A stretch of DNA of 5,130 nucleotides from NCBI GenBank assembly GCA_937868025.1, contig CALMLJ010000364.1, positions 1 to 5,130 of the forward strand, written 5' to 3'. Source of the DNA: an uncultured Acidimicrobiaceae bacterium. GTDB lineage: Bacteria > Actinomycetota > Acidimicrobiia > Acidimicrobiales > Microtrichaceae. The notes under the pieces were generated by a model. That model saw only the letters and a program-made list of their open reading frames with translations. It was not told where the DNA came from and did not search any database. The stretch's first letter is position 1, and every line of letters begins with the position of its first letter. Positions 1 to 5,130 of the stretch are shown in pieces. The translations under genes and the position numbers were made by a program.

Positions 1-322
1 CGGCCTCGCAGAGTCCGATGACCCCGACGGGCGCCAACATCAGCGGCGTCGCGTACTGGTGACCGAACAGGTCGACCCCCACCTCTCGTTGCGACGCCCC
101 CCGCAGGACCCGTGGCATGAGGCCCCACCGCTCGAACGCAGCGACGTTCGCGCGCTGGGTGTGTTCGTTGCCGGCCCCGCCGCTCACGTAGGACCAGATC
201 TCGGGGGTGAGCGCCGCCTCGGCCGCCGCCGCGAGCGCGTCGAAGCTCATCGGCAGGTCGGGGACGACCCCCTCGAGTCCTCCGAAGTAGATCCCCAACT
301 GCCAGTCACCGTGGTTCGGCAC
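1..322 (-). CDS. Lactate 2-monooxygenase-like FMN-dependent alpha-hydroxy-acid oxidising enzyme, N-terminal part (cut by window edge)
   Basis: Only the first 107 residues are in the window; the family is usually about 390 residues long. The protein begins VPNHGDWQLGIYFGGLEG and carries the stretch SYVSGGAGNEHTQRAN (44-59), then FERWGLMPRVL (63-73) and LAPVGVIGLCEA (96-107). From memory these match the N-terminus of mycobacterial lactate 2-monooxygenase nearly position for position. That cytosolic flavoenzyme converts L-lactate and O2 to acetate, CO2 and water. Tyr45 corresponds to the active-site Tyr44 of the Mycobacterium smegmatis enzyme, and Gly100 to its Gly99; lactate oxidases have Ala there. 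Gly is therefore compatible with monooxygenase chemistry, but the catalytic His/Arg residues lie outside the window, so another 2-hydroxy acid is possible. The GTG start is chosen because GGGGGA lies 6 nt upstream and the family-like sequence starts there. The frame is otherwise open up to the stop of the preceding gene. Confidence 0.88.
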   Translation of the reverse strand, partial: MPNHGDWQLGIYFGGLEGVVPDLPMSFDALAAAAEAALTPEIWSYVSGGAGNEHTQRANVAAFERWGLMPRVLRGASQREVGVDLFGHQYATPLMLAPVGVIGLCEA

Positions 323-391
323 GCCATGTCCCCCGTGTCGTCGAGATCGCGAGCCGCCATTCTGGCGCGGTCGACGCGCAGGCGCCGGCGA
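323..391 (-). other. 69-bp intergenic gap between propeller gene D and the monooxygenase-like gene
   Basis: This is the longest non-coding stretch in the window. It holds the ribosome binding site of the downstream gene and a short imperfect hairpin at about 381-362 (GCGCG/CGCGC stem, 5-nt loop) with no following T-run, so it is not a convincing terminator. No clear -35/-10 pair is visible. Read-through from the propeller operon is possible but not shown. Confidence 0.45.
329..334 (-). promoter_or_regulatory. Ribosome binding site of the lactate monooxygenase-like gene
   Basis: GGGGGA on the minus strand is followed by a 6-nt spacer (CATGGC) and the GTG at 322-320. It decides the start. The ATG at 327-325 is in a different frame, and no ATG or GTG occurs in the gene's own frame between the stop of the preceding gene and this GTG. 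Confidence 0.6.
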
Positions 392-1567
392 TCAGCGAGG
401 TGGCAGCGCCCGGAGGTAGCAGTCGCGGACGCCGTTGGTGTCGTAGGGGCTGAGGGCGTACTGGGAGCACACGATCACCCGTCCGATGTCCGTGGCGATG
501 AGTTGGCTCGCGACCAGGCGGGTCGCCGGCACCGGGTCTCCGGCGTAGGTCGTGGAGACGATCTCGTCGCCGGCGAGGCCCTTGGCCGGATCCCACACCT
601 TGACCTCGTCCCGGAGTTGGTAGACCACCCGCCCGTCGTCGAGCAGGCCGGCGAGGACCGGCCGGTCGTAGTCGCCGTAGGTCAGCAGCCGACTCTGGAC
701 CACGCCGGTGGTCGTGTCCCACAGGCGCAGGAACCCGCGGGTGTCGCCGTAGTCGGTCAGGACCGCGACGAGTCGTTCGTTCGGCGAGAACGCGGCCCCG
801 ACGATGCCGGTCCGGTCGGCCGGCAGGTCGGCGAAGATCTCCGTCGGAATCGCCTGTTCGGTCCCGGCCACGAGATCGACGAGTGCGTACTGGTGGTCGG
901 CGTGTTCGGGTCGGCCGCTGGAGACGAAGGAGAGGGCTCGCTGCATCGAGTTGCTCACGGCGAGGAAGGAGTCCTGAGCGAACGCGGTCGGCACGGGTGG
1001 CGTGACCGTCCCGTCGGGATGCACCCGGCCCGACCTCATCAGCGCGCCTCCGTTCTCGACGCGTACCACGAGGAAGTACCCGTCGTCGTTGACGGAGCGG
1101 AACCGCTCGGCATATGGCCCGACCACCTCGGTGGTCCGTCCCGTCGAGGTGTTGTAGAAGCGGTGGGCCACCTGGGGGCCGAGTTCGGGGTCGCGCACCT
1201 CGCGGGACGACACCGCGTACGAGCCGCCTGCGGAGACGGCGAGATTCAGGATGAAGCCTTCGCCCGGCAGCAACCTTGTCAGGTCGGTCCAGCGGTCGCG
1301 CAGGTAGACGTCGGGCTCGCCGTCGATGTCGTTCGGATCGAGGGCGGCCCTCGTCGCGAACACCACCCACCGGCCGGATGCCGTCACCGCCGGTGCCGGG
1401 TCGAAGACGTCCTGTGACGGCGTCGACGCGAGGGCGAACCCCGAGCCGACCGTCACGGGTCGTTGGCCCCAGGGGACCTCGGGAGCGGCATCGGCGCGGG
1501 AACCGACGGCGGCGCCGACGACAGCGAGGGTCGCGAGTCCGGACAGAACTGCGTTTCGTGCTCTCAT
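392..1567 (-). CDS. Propeller D: secreted TolB/PD40-like beta-propeller protein, fourth paralog of the array
   Basis: The 391-residue protein has a signal peptide (about 1-27, cleavage at ADA|AP) and then the family box VPWGQRPVTVGSGF (31-44). Propeller-like units follow: TASGRWVVF (62-70) with DVYLRDRWTD (86-95), SAGGSYAVS (112-120), VNDDGYFLV (159-167) with GRVHPDGT (180-187), a weak unit near 205-214, FSPNERLVAVL (260-270) with RLWDTTTG (281-288), LDDGRVVY (309-316), and ATDIGRVIVC (358-367) closing with DCYLR (382-386). Cys367 and Cys383 are the only cysteines and could form an extracytoplasmic disulfide. The ATG at 1567 is preferred over the longer open frame because the signal peptide starts here and GGAACGAG lies 8 nt upstream; the preceding gene ends 23 bp away. 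Unlike its siblings it ends LRALPPR and lacks the PFPPSPLAG tail. The ligand is unknown and no enzyme motif is visible. Confidence 0.85.
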   Translation of the reverse strand: MRARNAVLSGLATLAVVGAAVGSRADAAPEVPWGQRPVTVGSGFALASTPSQDVFDPAPAVTASGRWVVFATRAALDPNDIDGEPDVYLRDRWTDLTRLLPGEGFILNLAVSAGGSYAVSSREVRDPELGPQVAHRFYNTSTGRTTEVVGPYAERFRSVNDDGYFLVVRVENGGALMRSGRVHPDGTVTPPVPTAFAQDSFLAVSNSMQRALSFVSSGRPEHADHQYALVDLVAGTEQAIPTEIFADLPADRTGIVGAAFSPNERLVAVLTDYGDTRGFLRLWDTTTGVVQSRLLTYGDYDRPVLAGLLDDGRVVYQLRDEVKVWDPAKGLAGDEIVSTTYAGDPVPATRLVASQLIATDIGRVIVCSQYALSPYDTNGVRDCYLRALPPR

Positions 1568-1590
1568 GAGGTTCACTCGTTCCGTGGGGT

Positions 1591-1634
1591 TCAGCCGGCC
1601 AGCGGGCTGGGCGGGAATGGCCTGAGGTAGCAGT
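1591..1634. repeat. 44-bp near-identical 3'-end tract, copy in gene C
   Basis: This tract covers the last 14 codons and the stop of gene C. It matches 2701-2744 in gene B at 42 of 44 positions, with the first 30 bp identical including all synonymous positions. It encodes the DCYLRPFPPSPLAG ending, less its first residue. Confidence 0.85.
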
Positions 1635-2676
1635 CGGTGCGGCGGTTCGTGTCGATCGGGATGAGTGACTCCGTGGTGCACACGATGATGCGGTCGATGT
1701 CGCCGGCGACCAGCTGCGTACCTGCGCCGCTCGCCCAGTCGAGTGCGAGCCGGTACTCGGGCAGGGCGGTTCGGACGTCGATGCCGAACGGGATCGATCG
1801 GATCTGGCCGATCGGTGAGTCCGGGGTCCCACCCTCGATCTCGAATCGTGTCTTCCGAGAGAAGACGTAGCCGGTGTTCGTCACGGCCAGCACGCCGTCG
1901 ACGGTGTCGTCCATCCGGCGGGTCCACGTCTGACCGGTCGTCGTGTCCCACAGGAGGAGCTGCACCCTGCCGGGGTCCATCGAGGCCACCCACCGGCCAT
2001 CGGGAGAGATTCGGGCATCGCCGAACGGCGCAGCGAACGGGCCCGGCCCGGGCAACACGTCGCCGGTGGTCATCGACACCCGGACGATGCCTCCATTGCG
2101 GATCGCCACGGCGTACTCGAGCGAGGGCGTGACGTCGCGGAACGGAAGGTCGCCGCGCGCCGCCACCCGCTCGGGCTCCCGCTGGCCACCGGGAAGGACC
2201 CGCCCGGCGAGCAGACGGCTCGGGCCCGCGCCGGTGCTGCGCGTCAAGTAGTAGCCGTCGTTGTTGATCGCCATCACCGATCCGGTGGCCGTGACCGTGG
2301 CGCCGCCGGTGAGATCACGGATGGTGGTCGATGCGTCGGTGGCCCAGTACGTGACGAATCTCCCGTTGTCCGACATGGTCGTCGACCGCCCGTCGACCAC
2401 GTCGGCGAGGTAGGTCGTGCGATCGGTCCAGCGGTCCCGGAGATACAACTTCTCGGCGCCGAGGTTCTCCCAATCGACCGTTGTGAACAGCACCCACTGA
2501 CCCGAGCTCGACACCCGCGCTGTCCAGGCGTCGCTCGAGAGTCGGTATCCGGACTGCAGGCTGGCAGGGTATCGCCACGAAGGGAAGGTGTCCTCGGCGG
2601 GGGCCGGCGCCAGGGCGGCGCCGAGCACAACGGCGACTGCGGTCGTTCCGACGAGAAGTCTGGTGTGGAGGCGCAT
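1591..2676 (-). CDS. Propeller C: secreted TolB/PD40-like beta-propeller protein, third paralog (shortest)
   Basis: At 361 residues this is the shortest family member. A signal peptide (1-27, APA|ED) precedes a divergent N-terminal box, FPSWRYPASLQSGYRL, where the siblings have W-x-x-R-P-x-T-V-G-[TS]-G-F. Seven units can be followed: SSSGQWVLF (57-64) with LYLRDRWTD (77-85), MSDNGRFVTY (101-110), INNDGYYLT (137-145) with AGRVLPGG (157-164), TPSLEYAV (183-190), ISPDGRWVAS (223-232) with LLWDTTTGQ (241-249), VTNTGYVFS (265-273), and GDIDRIIVC (325-333) closing with TDCYLRPFPPSPLAG. Cys333 and Cys349 are the only cysteines. The gene starts 24 bp after B without a strong Shine-Dalgarno sequence, so reinitiation after B is plausible. 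Its 3' end is nearly identical to that of B at DNA level. The seven-blade reading is inference; the ligand is unknown. Confidence 0.85.
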   Translation of the reverse strand: MRLHTRLLVGTTAVAVVLGAALAPAPAEDTFPSWRYPASLQSGYRLSSDAWTARVSSSGQWVLFTTVDWENLGAEKLYLRDRWTDRTTYLADVVDGRSTTMSDNGRFVTYWATDASTTIRDLTGGATVTATGSVMAINNDGYYLTRSTGAGPSRLLAGRVLPGGQREPERVAARGDLPFRDVTPSLEYAVAIRNGGIVRVSMTTGDVLPGPGPFAAPFGDARISPDGRWVASMDPGRVQLLLWDTTTGQTWTRRMDDTVDGVLAVTNTGYVFSRKTRFEIEGGTPDSPIGQIRSIPFGIDVRTALPEYRLALDWASGAGTQLVAGDIDRIIVCTTESLIPIDTNRRTDCYLRPFPPSPLAG

Positions 2677-2700
2677 ATCGGGCTCGGGGTCGTTCCCGAC

Positions 2701-2744
2701 TCAGCCGGCCAGCGGGCTGGGCGGGAATGGCTTGAGGTAACAGT
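2701..2744. repeat. 44-bp near-identical 3'-end tract, copy in gene B
   Basis: Second copy of the tract at 1591-1634, with two differences (at 2732 and 2740). It ends gene B. A looser version ends gene A at 3937-3980 (38 of 44 positions the same as this copy). Confidence 0.85.
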
Positions 2745-3924
2745 GTTCCTGGTAGCTCGGAGCGAACGAGCTCATGGGGTCGAGCGGGCAGATGAGCACC
2801 CGATCGATGTCGGTCGCGACCTGTGAGCTGGCCCGGAACGTCTCATCGTGGCGGATCCGCACCGCCGAACCGTCGTCGAACTTCACCGTCAGGCGGCGGG
2901 CGGCCTGCTCGGGGTGGCGCACGGGGGCGGCGAAGAACACGGCGTTGGTCACCGTGTCGTACACGATGCGGCCGTCGTCGAGGACAGCGCGGACCACCGG
3001 ATCGCGGCCGTCCTCGCCGTCGGGCACCTGGTGGTCGACGTAGGTGTTGGCCTCGGCGTCCCAGACCCGGATTGCGAAGCCGACCGGCAGCTGGAACACC
3101 ATCGCGACGTAGCGCCCGTTGGGCGAGATCGCCGTCGAACGGATGCGGCCGAGTCGGCCCTCGGCACCGGGGAACGAATCGGCGAAGCTCGTCATCGCAC
3201 CGGTCGTGAGGTCGATGCGCAGCGTGTCGCCCTGGGCGCCCCACGGTGCCGTACCGAGGTCGCGCGTCGCGATCGCGAACTGCAGCGAAGGTGTCAGGGC
3301 ATCGAACTGGCGGCTGCCCTTCGACGTCACGCTCATCGGCGTGAGCGTGCCGTCGGCGAGGATCCGCCCGGCTCGATTGAGGCGGGGAGCGCCGACCGCC
3401 GAGATGCCGTCGCGGGCGATGAAGTAGCCGTCGTTGTTGATGCCGAGGATCTCGGCGGGTTCCCGGGCCGCCTCCGCCACCAGCTTGGTGGTGCGGCGGG
3501 TGCGTTGATCGTGGATCCAGCTGAAGTCGACGGACCCGTCGGAGCCGCTGCCGGCGATGAGGTTGCCGTCGTGGGACATGCGCGTCGGCGTGAGCTGTCC
3601 GGCGACGCCGGCGCCGAGGCGCGTGGTGGTGTCGGTCCAACGGTCGCGGAGGAACGCTCCGCCGCCGACGCTGCCCGGGAGCAGGTCGGCAGCGGTCGAT
3701 GTGAACGCGACCCATCGGCCCGAGGCCGACACAACCTGTGCTGTTGCCGTGGTGGCACCGGTGCCGAGGCGGAATCCGGTGCCGACGGTGACCGGTCGTT
3801 CGAACCACGGGATGTCGGCGGGTGCCGCCGACGCGACGTTCGCCGGACCCGATACCAGGCCGGGGCCGGCCGCGACACAGGCCGCCGCCGTGATCGCAAT
3901 CGCCCAACGCCGTTTGAAACGCAT
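2701..3924 (-). CDS. Propeller B: secreted TolB/PD40-like beta-propeller protein, second paralog (longest)
   Basis: The 407-residue protein has a signal peptide with an Arg/Lys-rich start (MRFKRRW) and a likely cut at ASA|AP (33/34), then IPWFERPVTVGTGFRL. The units are SASGRWVAF (66-74) with FLRDRWTDTTTRL (91-103), SHDGNLIAG (117-125), INNDGYFIA (162-170) with AGRILADGT (185-193), TPSLQFAI (211-218) with RIDLTTG (236-242), ISPNGRYVAM (266-275) with IRVWDA (285-290), LDDGRIVYD (315-323), and ATDIDRVLIC (370-379) closing with HCYLKPFPPSPLAG. Cys379 and Cys395 are the only cysteines after the signal peptide; Cys16 lies inside the hydrophobic core without a proper lipobox. The extra length lies mostly between units six and seven. 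The start is firm: GAGGAGG sits 7 nt upstream and overlaps the stop of A. Unlike the siblings, it lacks the Asp residues between its two cysteines. Confidence 0.87.
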   Translation of the reverse strand: MRFKRRWAIAITAAACVAAGPGLVSGPANVASAAPADIPWFERPVTVGTGFRLGTGATTATAQVVSASGRWVAFTSTAADLLPGSVGGGAFLRDRWTDTTTRLGAGVAGQLTPTRMSHDGNLIAGSGSDGSVDFSWIHDQRTRRTTKLVAEAAREPAEILGINNDGYFIARDGISAVGAPRLNRAGRILADGTLTPMSVTSKGSRQFDALTPSLQFAIATRDLGTAPWGAQGDTLRIDLTTGAMTSFADSFPGAEGRLGRIRSTAISPNGRYVAMVFQLPVGFAIRVWDAEANTYVDHQVPDGEDGRDPVVRAVLDDGRIVYDTVTNAVFFAAPVRHPEQAARRLTVKFDDGSAVRIRHDETFRASSQVATDIDRVLICPLDPMSSFAPSYQEHCYLKPFPPSPLAG

Positions 3925-3940
3925 GAGGTCGCCTCCTCAG
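3921..3940 (-). promoter_or_regulatory. Stop/Shine-Dalgarno/start junction between genes A and B, with a small hairpin
   Basis: The TGA of gene A (3939-3937) runs straight into GGAGG (3936-3932), followed by CGACCTC and the ATG of gene B (3924). TGAGG (3939-3935) can pair with CCTCA (3928-3924), with a 6-nt loop holding the rest of the Shine-Dalgarno. Translation reaching the end of A would open this stem, as expected for translational coupling. The pairing is seen in the sequence; the regulatory role is inferred. Confidence 0.5.
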
Positions 3941-3980
3941 TCCGCGAGCGGACTGGACGGGAACGGCTTGAGGTAACAGT
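3937..3980. repeat. Diverged third copy of the 3'-end tract, in gene A
   Basis: It aligns without gaps to 2701-2744 with six differences and encodes CYLKPFPSSPLAD plus the stop. The run CTTGAGGTAACAGT is identical to gene B. It shows the ancestral shared ending of the family. Confidence 0.75.
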
Positions 3981-5118
3981 CGACCGCCGAGTCGGTGTCG
4001 AAGGGCGACAGGGCGTCGTTCGTGCAGATCAATGCACGGCTGATGTCGGTCGCCACGGTCGACCGGGTGGACGCGCCGATCAGGGACGTCGTGTGAGCCG
4101 GAGCGCCGCCGAACGTACGCGAGACGAGGTACGGCGCCTCGTCGAGCCGAGCGGCGTCCACGAGGACGAGGTCGCCGATCTGACCGTCGACGGCCCGGTA
4201 GTAGAGCACGCGACCGTCGTCGAGCACCGCCCGGGGAGTGAGGTCGTTGTAGCCGGTGCTGCTCGCGAGGGGCGTCACCTGTCCGGTCCGCGTGTCCCAC
4301 AGGTCGATGTGGGTGGTCTCGATGTTCTCGTGATCGAGGTACCGGGTGAGGATGTACCCGAGGGCCACGTAACGACCGTTCGGCGAGATGGCAGCGCTGC
4401 GGACGTTGGCCGTGACGGTGTCGCCGTTCGTCGGAAGGTCGCCCAGCAGGGTCGGGCGCGGGAGCAACGCACTGGTGGTCAGGTCGATCCGTCCGCGGTC
4501 GGTCACGGCGTACTGCAACGAGGGAGTGAGGTGGAAGAACTCCTCCTCGGCCGCAGCGCTCGGCGTCACCGCGGTGACGGTGCCGTCGGGCAGGATCCGC
4601 CCGGCACCATTGAGCGACTCGGCCGGCGGGAGCGCGGAACCTCGGTCCGTCACGATGAAGTATCCGTCGTCGTTGATGCCGAGGAACTCCACGCCGATGA
4701 CGGCGCTGGGTCGGGGGAACTCCGACATCTGGCCCGTCCCGATCTCGTAGATCCAGCCGTCACCGTCGTTCGACCTGCCGGCGACGTAGCGGCCGCCCGC
4801 AGAGATCGCTTCGGCCCCGCCGTCGGCCGCGATCACGGTCGTCGTGTCGGTCCACCGGTCGCGGAGGTACGTGGTGCTCGAAGGCTCGCCGGGCCCGAAG
4901 ACCGTTCCGTTGACGACGATCCAGCGGCCCGACGCCGAGACCAGGTCAGTCGTGAGGACGCCTGGAAGCTCGGAGAAGCCCGTGCCGACGGTCGCCGGGC
5001 GCTGGTACCACGGCACCTCCGGCGCAGCGTCGGCACTGCCGGTCCCGGCGGTGGCGATCGTGGCTCCCCCGATCGCCATCGTTGCCAGCGCTGCGATGAG
5101 CACGCGTCGTGTCCTCAT
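3937..5118 (-). CDS. Propeller A: secreted TolB/PD40-like beta-propeller protein, first paralog in the window
   Basis: The 393-residue protein has a signal peptide (1-31, MRTRR start, ADA|AP cut), then VPWYQRPATVGTGF (35-48). Seven units follow at roughly 45-58 residue spacing: SASGRWIVV (61-69) with YLRDRWTDTTTVI (84-96), ISAGGRYVAG (105-114), INDDGYFIV (148-156) with AGRILPDGT (172-180), TPSLQYAV (198-205) with RIDLTTS (210-216), ISPNGRYVAL (244-253) with IDLWDTRTGQ (271-280), LDDGRVLYY (299-307), and ATDISRALIC (356-365) closing with DCYLKPFPSSPLAD. Cys365 and Cys381 are the only cysteines. I infer a beta-propeller of seven blades whose last blade is completed by the N-terminal PATVGTGF strand. 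GGAG lies 8 nt before the ATG, at the very edge of the window, so it cannot be told whether another gene precedes it. No catalytic residues are evident. The role may be binding of an extracellular or wall ligand, which is a guess. Confidence 0.87.
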   Translation of the reverse strand: MRTRRVLIAALATMAIGGATIATAGTGSADAAPEVPWYQRPATVGTGFSELPGVLTTDLVSASGRWIVVNGTVFGPGEPSSTTYLRDRWTDTTTVIAADGGAEAISAGGRYVAGRSNDGDGWIYEIGTGQMSEFPRPSAVIGVEFLGINDDGYFIVTDRGSALPPAESLNGAGRILPDGTVTAVTPSAAAEEEFFHLTPSLQYAVTDRGRIDLTTSALLPRPTLLGDLPTNGDTVTANVRSAAISPNGRYVALGYILTRYLDHENIETTHIDLWDTRTGQVTPLASSTGYNDLTPRAVLDDGRVLYYRAVDGQIGDLVLVDAARLDEAPYLVSRTFGGAPAHTTSLIGASTRSTVATDISRALICTNDALSPFDTDSAVDCYLKPFPSSPLAD

Positions 5119-5126
5119 GTCCGAGA

Positions 5127-5130
5127 CTCC
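5127..5130 (-). promoter_or_regulatory. Shine-Dalgarno of propeller gene A
   Basis: The last bases of the window read GGAG on the minus strand, 8 nt before the ATG at 5118. This supports the chosen start. The motif may extend beyond the window. Confidence 0.5.

Noticed and set aside
362..381. Hairpin after gene D as an intrinsic terminator
   Set aside because: The stem is only 5 bp plus a bulged extension, and there is no T-run on the transcribed strand after it.
59..1417. Long plus-strand open frame (452 codons) antisense to gene D
   Set aside because: Its translation is Arg/Gly/Val/His-rich with no recognisable motif, and it overlaps both gene D and the start of the monooxygenase-like gene, which show clear family sequence on the other strand. 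Long antisense frames are expected at this GC content.
1592..1609. GC-rich inverted repeat at the 3' end of gene C (also at gene B) as a terminator
   Set aside because: It is inside the coding sequence for the SPLAG tail, its stem is about 5 bp, and another gene starts within 25 bp without a T-run.
306..1832. 508-codon minus-strand frame overlapping genes C and D
   Set aside because: Arg/Pro-rich low-complexity translation with no signal peptide or propeller motifs; it is an out-of-frame shadow of gene D and the end of gene C.
1568..1993. N-terminal extension of gene D up to 1993
   Set aside because: The 142 extra residues are Arg/Pro-rich and overlap gene C out of frame, while a signal peptide begins exactly at the internal ATG at 1567.
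3877..3879. Cys16 of protein B as a lipoprotein attachment site
   Set aside because: The context TAAAC lacks the Leu/Val/Ile at -3, and a good A-S-A cleavage site with the shared APADIPW start follows at residue 33.
2843..4300. 485-codon minus-strand frame across genes A and B
   Set aside because: Arg/His-rich composition and no family motifs; a shadow frame of two well-supported genes.

Overview
The window is G+C-rich (roughly two thirds by eye), and every credible gene lies on the minus strand. High GC, Ala/Arg/Gly-rich proteins, Sec signal peptides with A-x-A cleavage sites and a mycobacterial-type lactate monooxygenase relative all suggest an actinobacterium. The TolB-like secreted proteins would suit an Acidimicrobiia-type genome, but that placement is a guess.

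Read in the direction of transcription (high to low coordinates), the window holds four consecutive full-length paralogs: A (5118-3937, 393 aa), B (3924-2701, 407 aa), C (2676-1591, 361 aa) and D (1567-392, 391 aa). They are separated by only 12, 24 and 23 bp, so they very probably form one operon with coupled translation. Each protein has a Sec signal peptide, seven recurring units of the 'SPNGRYVA ... LWDTTTG' kind (TolB/PD40/WD40-like), and a C-terminal segment with exactly two cysteines spaced C-X15-C. I read them as a family of exported seven-bladed beta-propellers with a disulfide in the last blade. No catalytic motif is visible and the ligand is unknown.

After a 69-bp gap, the first 107 codons of a fifth gene run off the left edge (322-1). 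It matches the N-terminus of lactate 2-monooxygenase and related FMN-dependent alpha-hydroxy-acid oxidising enzymes. It has a good ribosome binding site and a GTG start. Whether it belongs to the propeller operon is open.

No RNA gene, mobile element, CRISPR array or convincing intrinsic terminator was seen. The operon promoter, and perhaps more family members, would lie beyond position 5130. The most notable points are the four-copy propeller array, the invariant cysteine pair, a near-identical 44-bp tract at the 3' ends of B and C that looks like gene conversion, and the altered tail of D, where a remnant of the family's SPLAG ending seems to survive out of frame past the stop.
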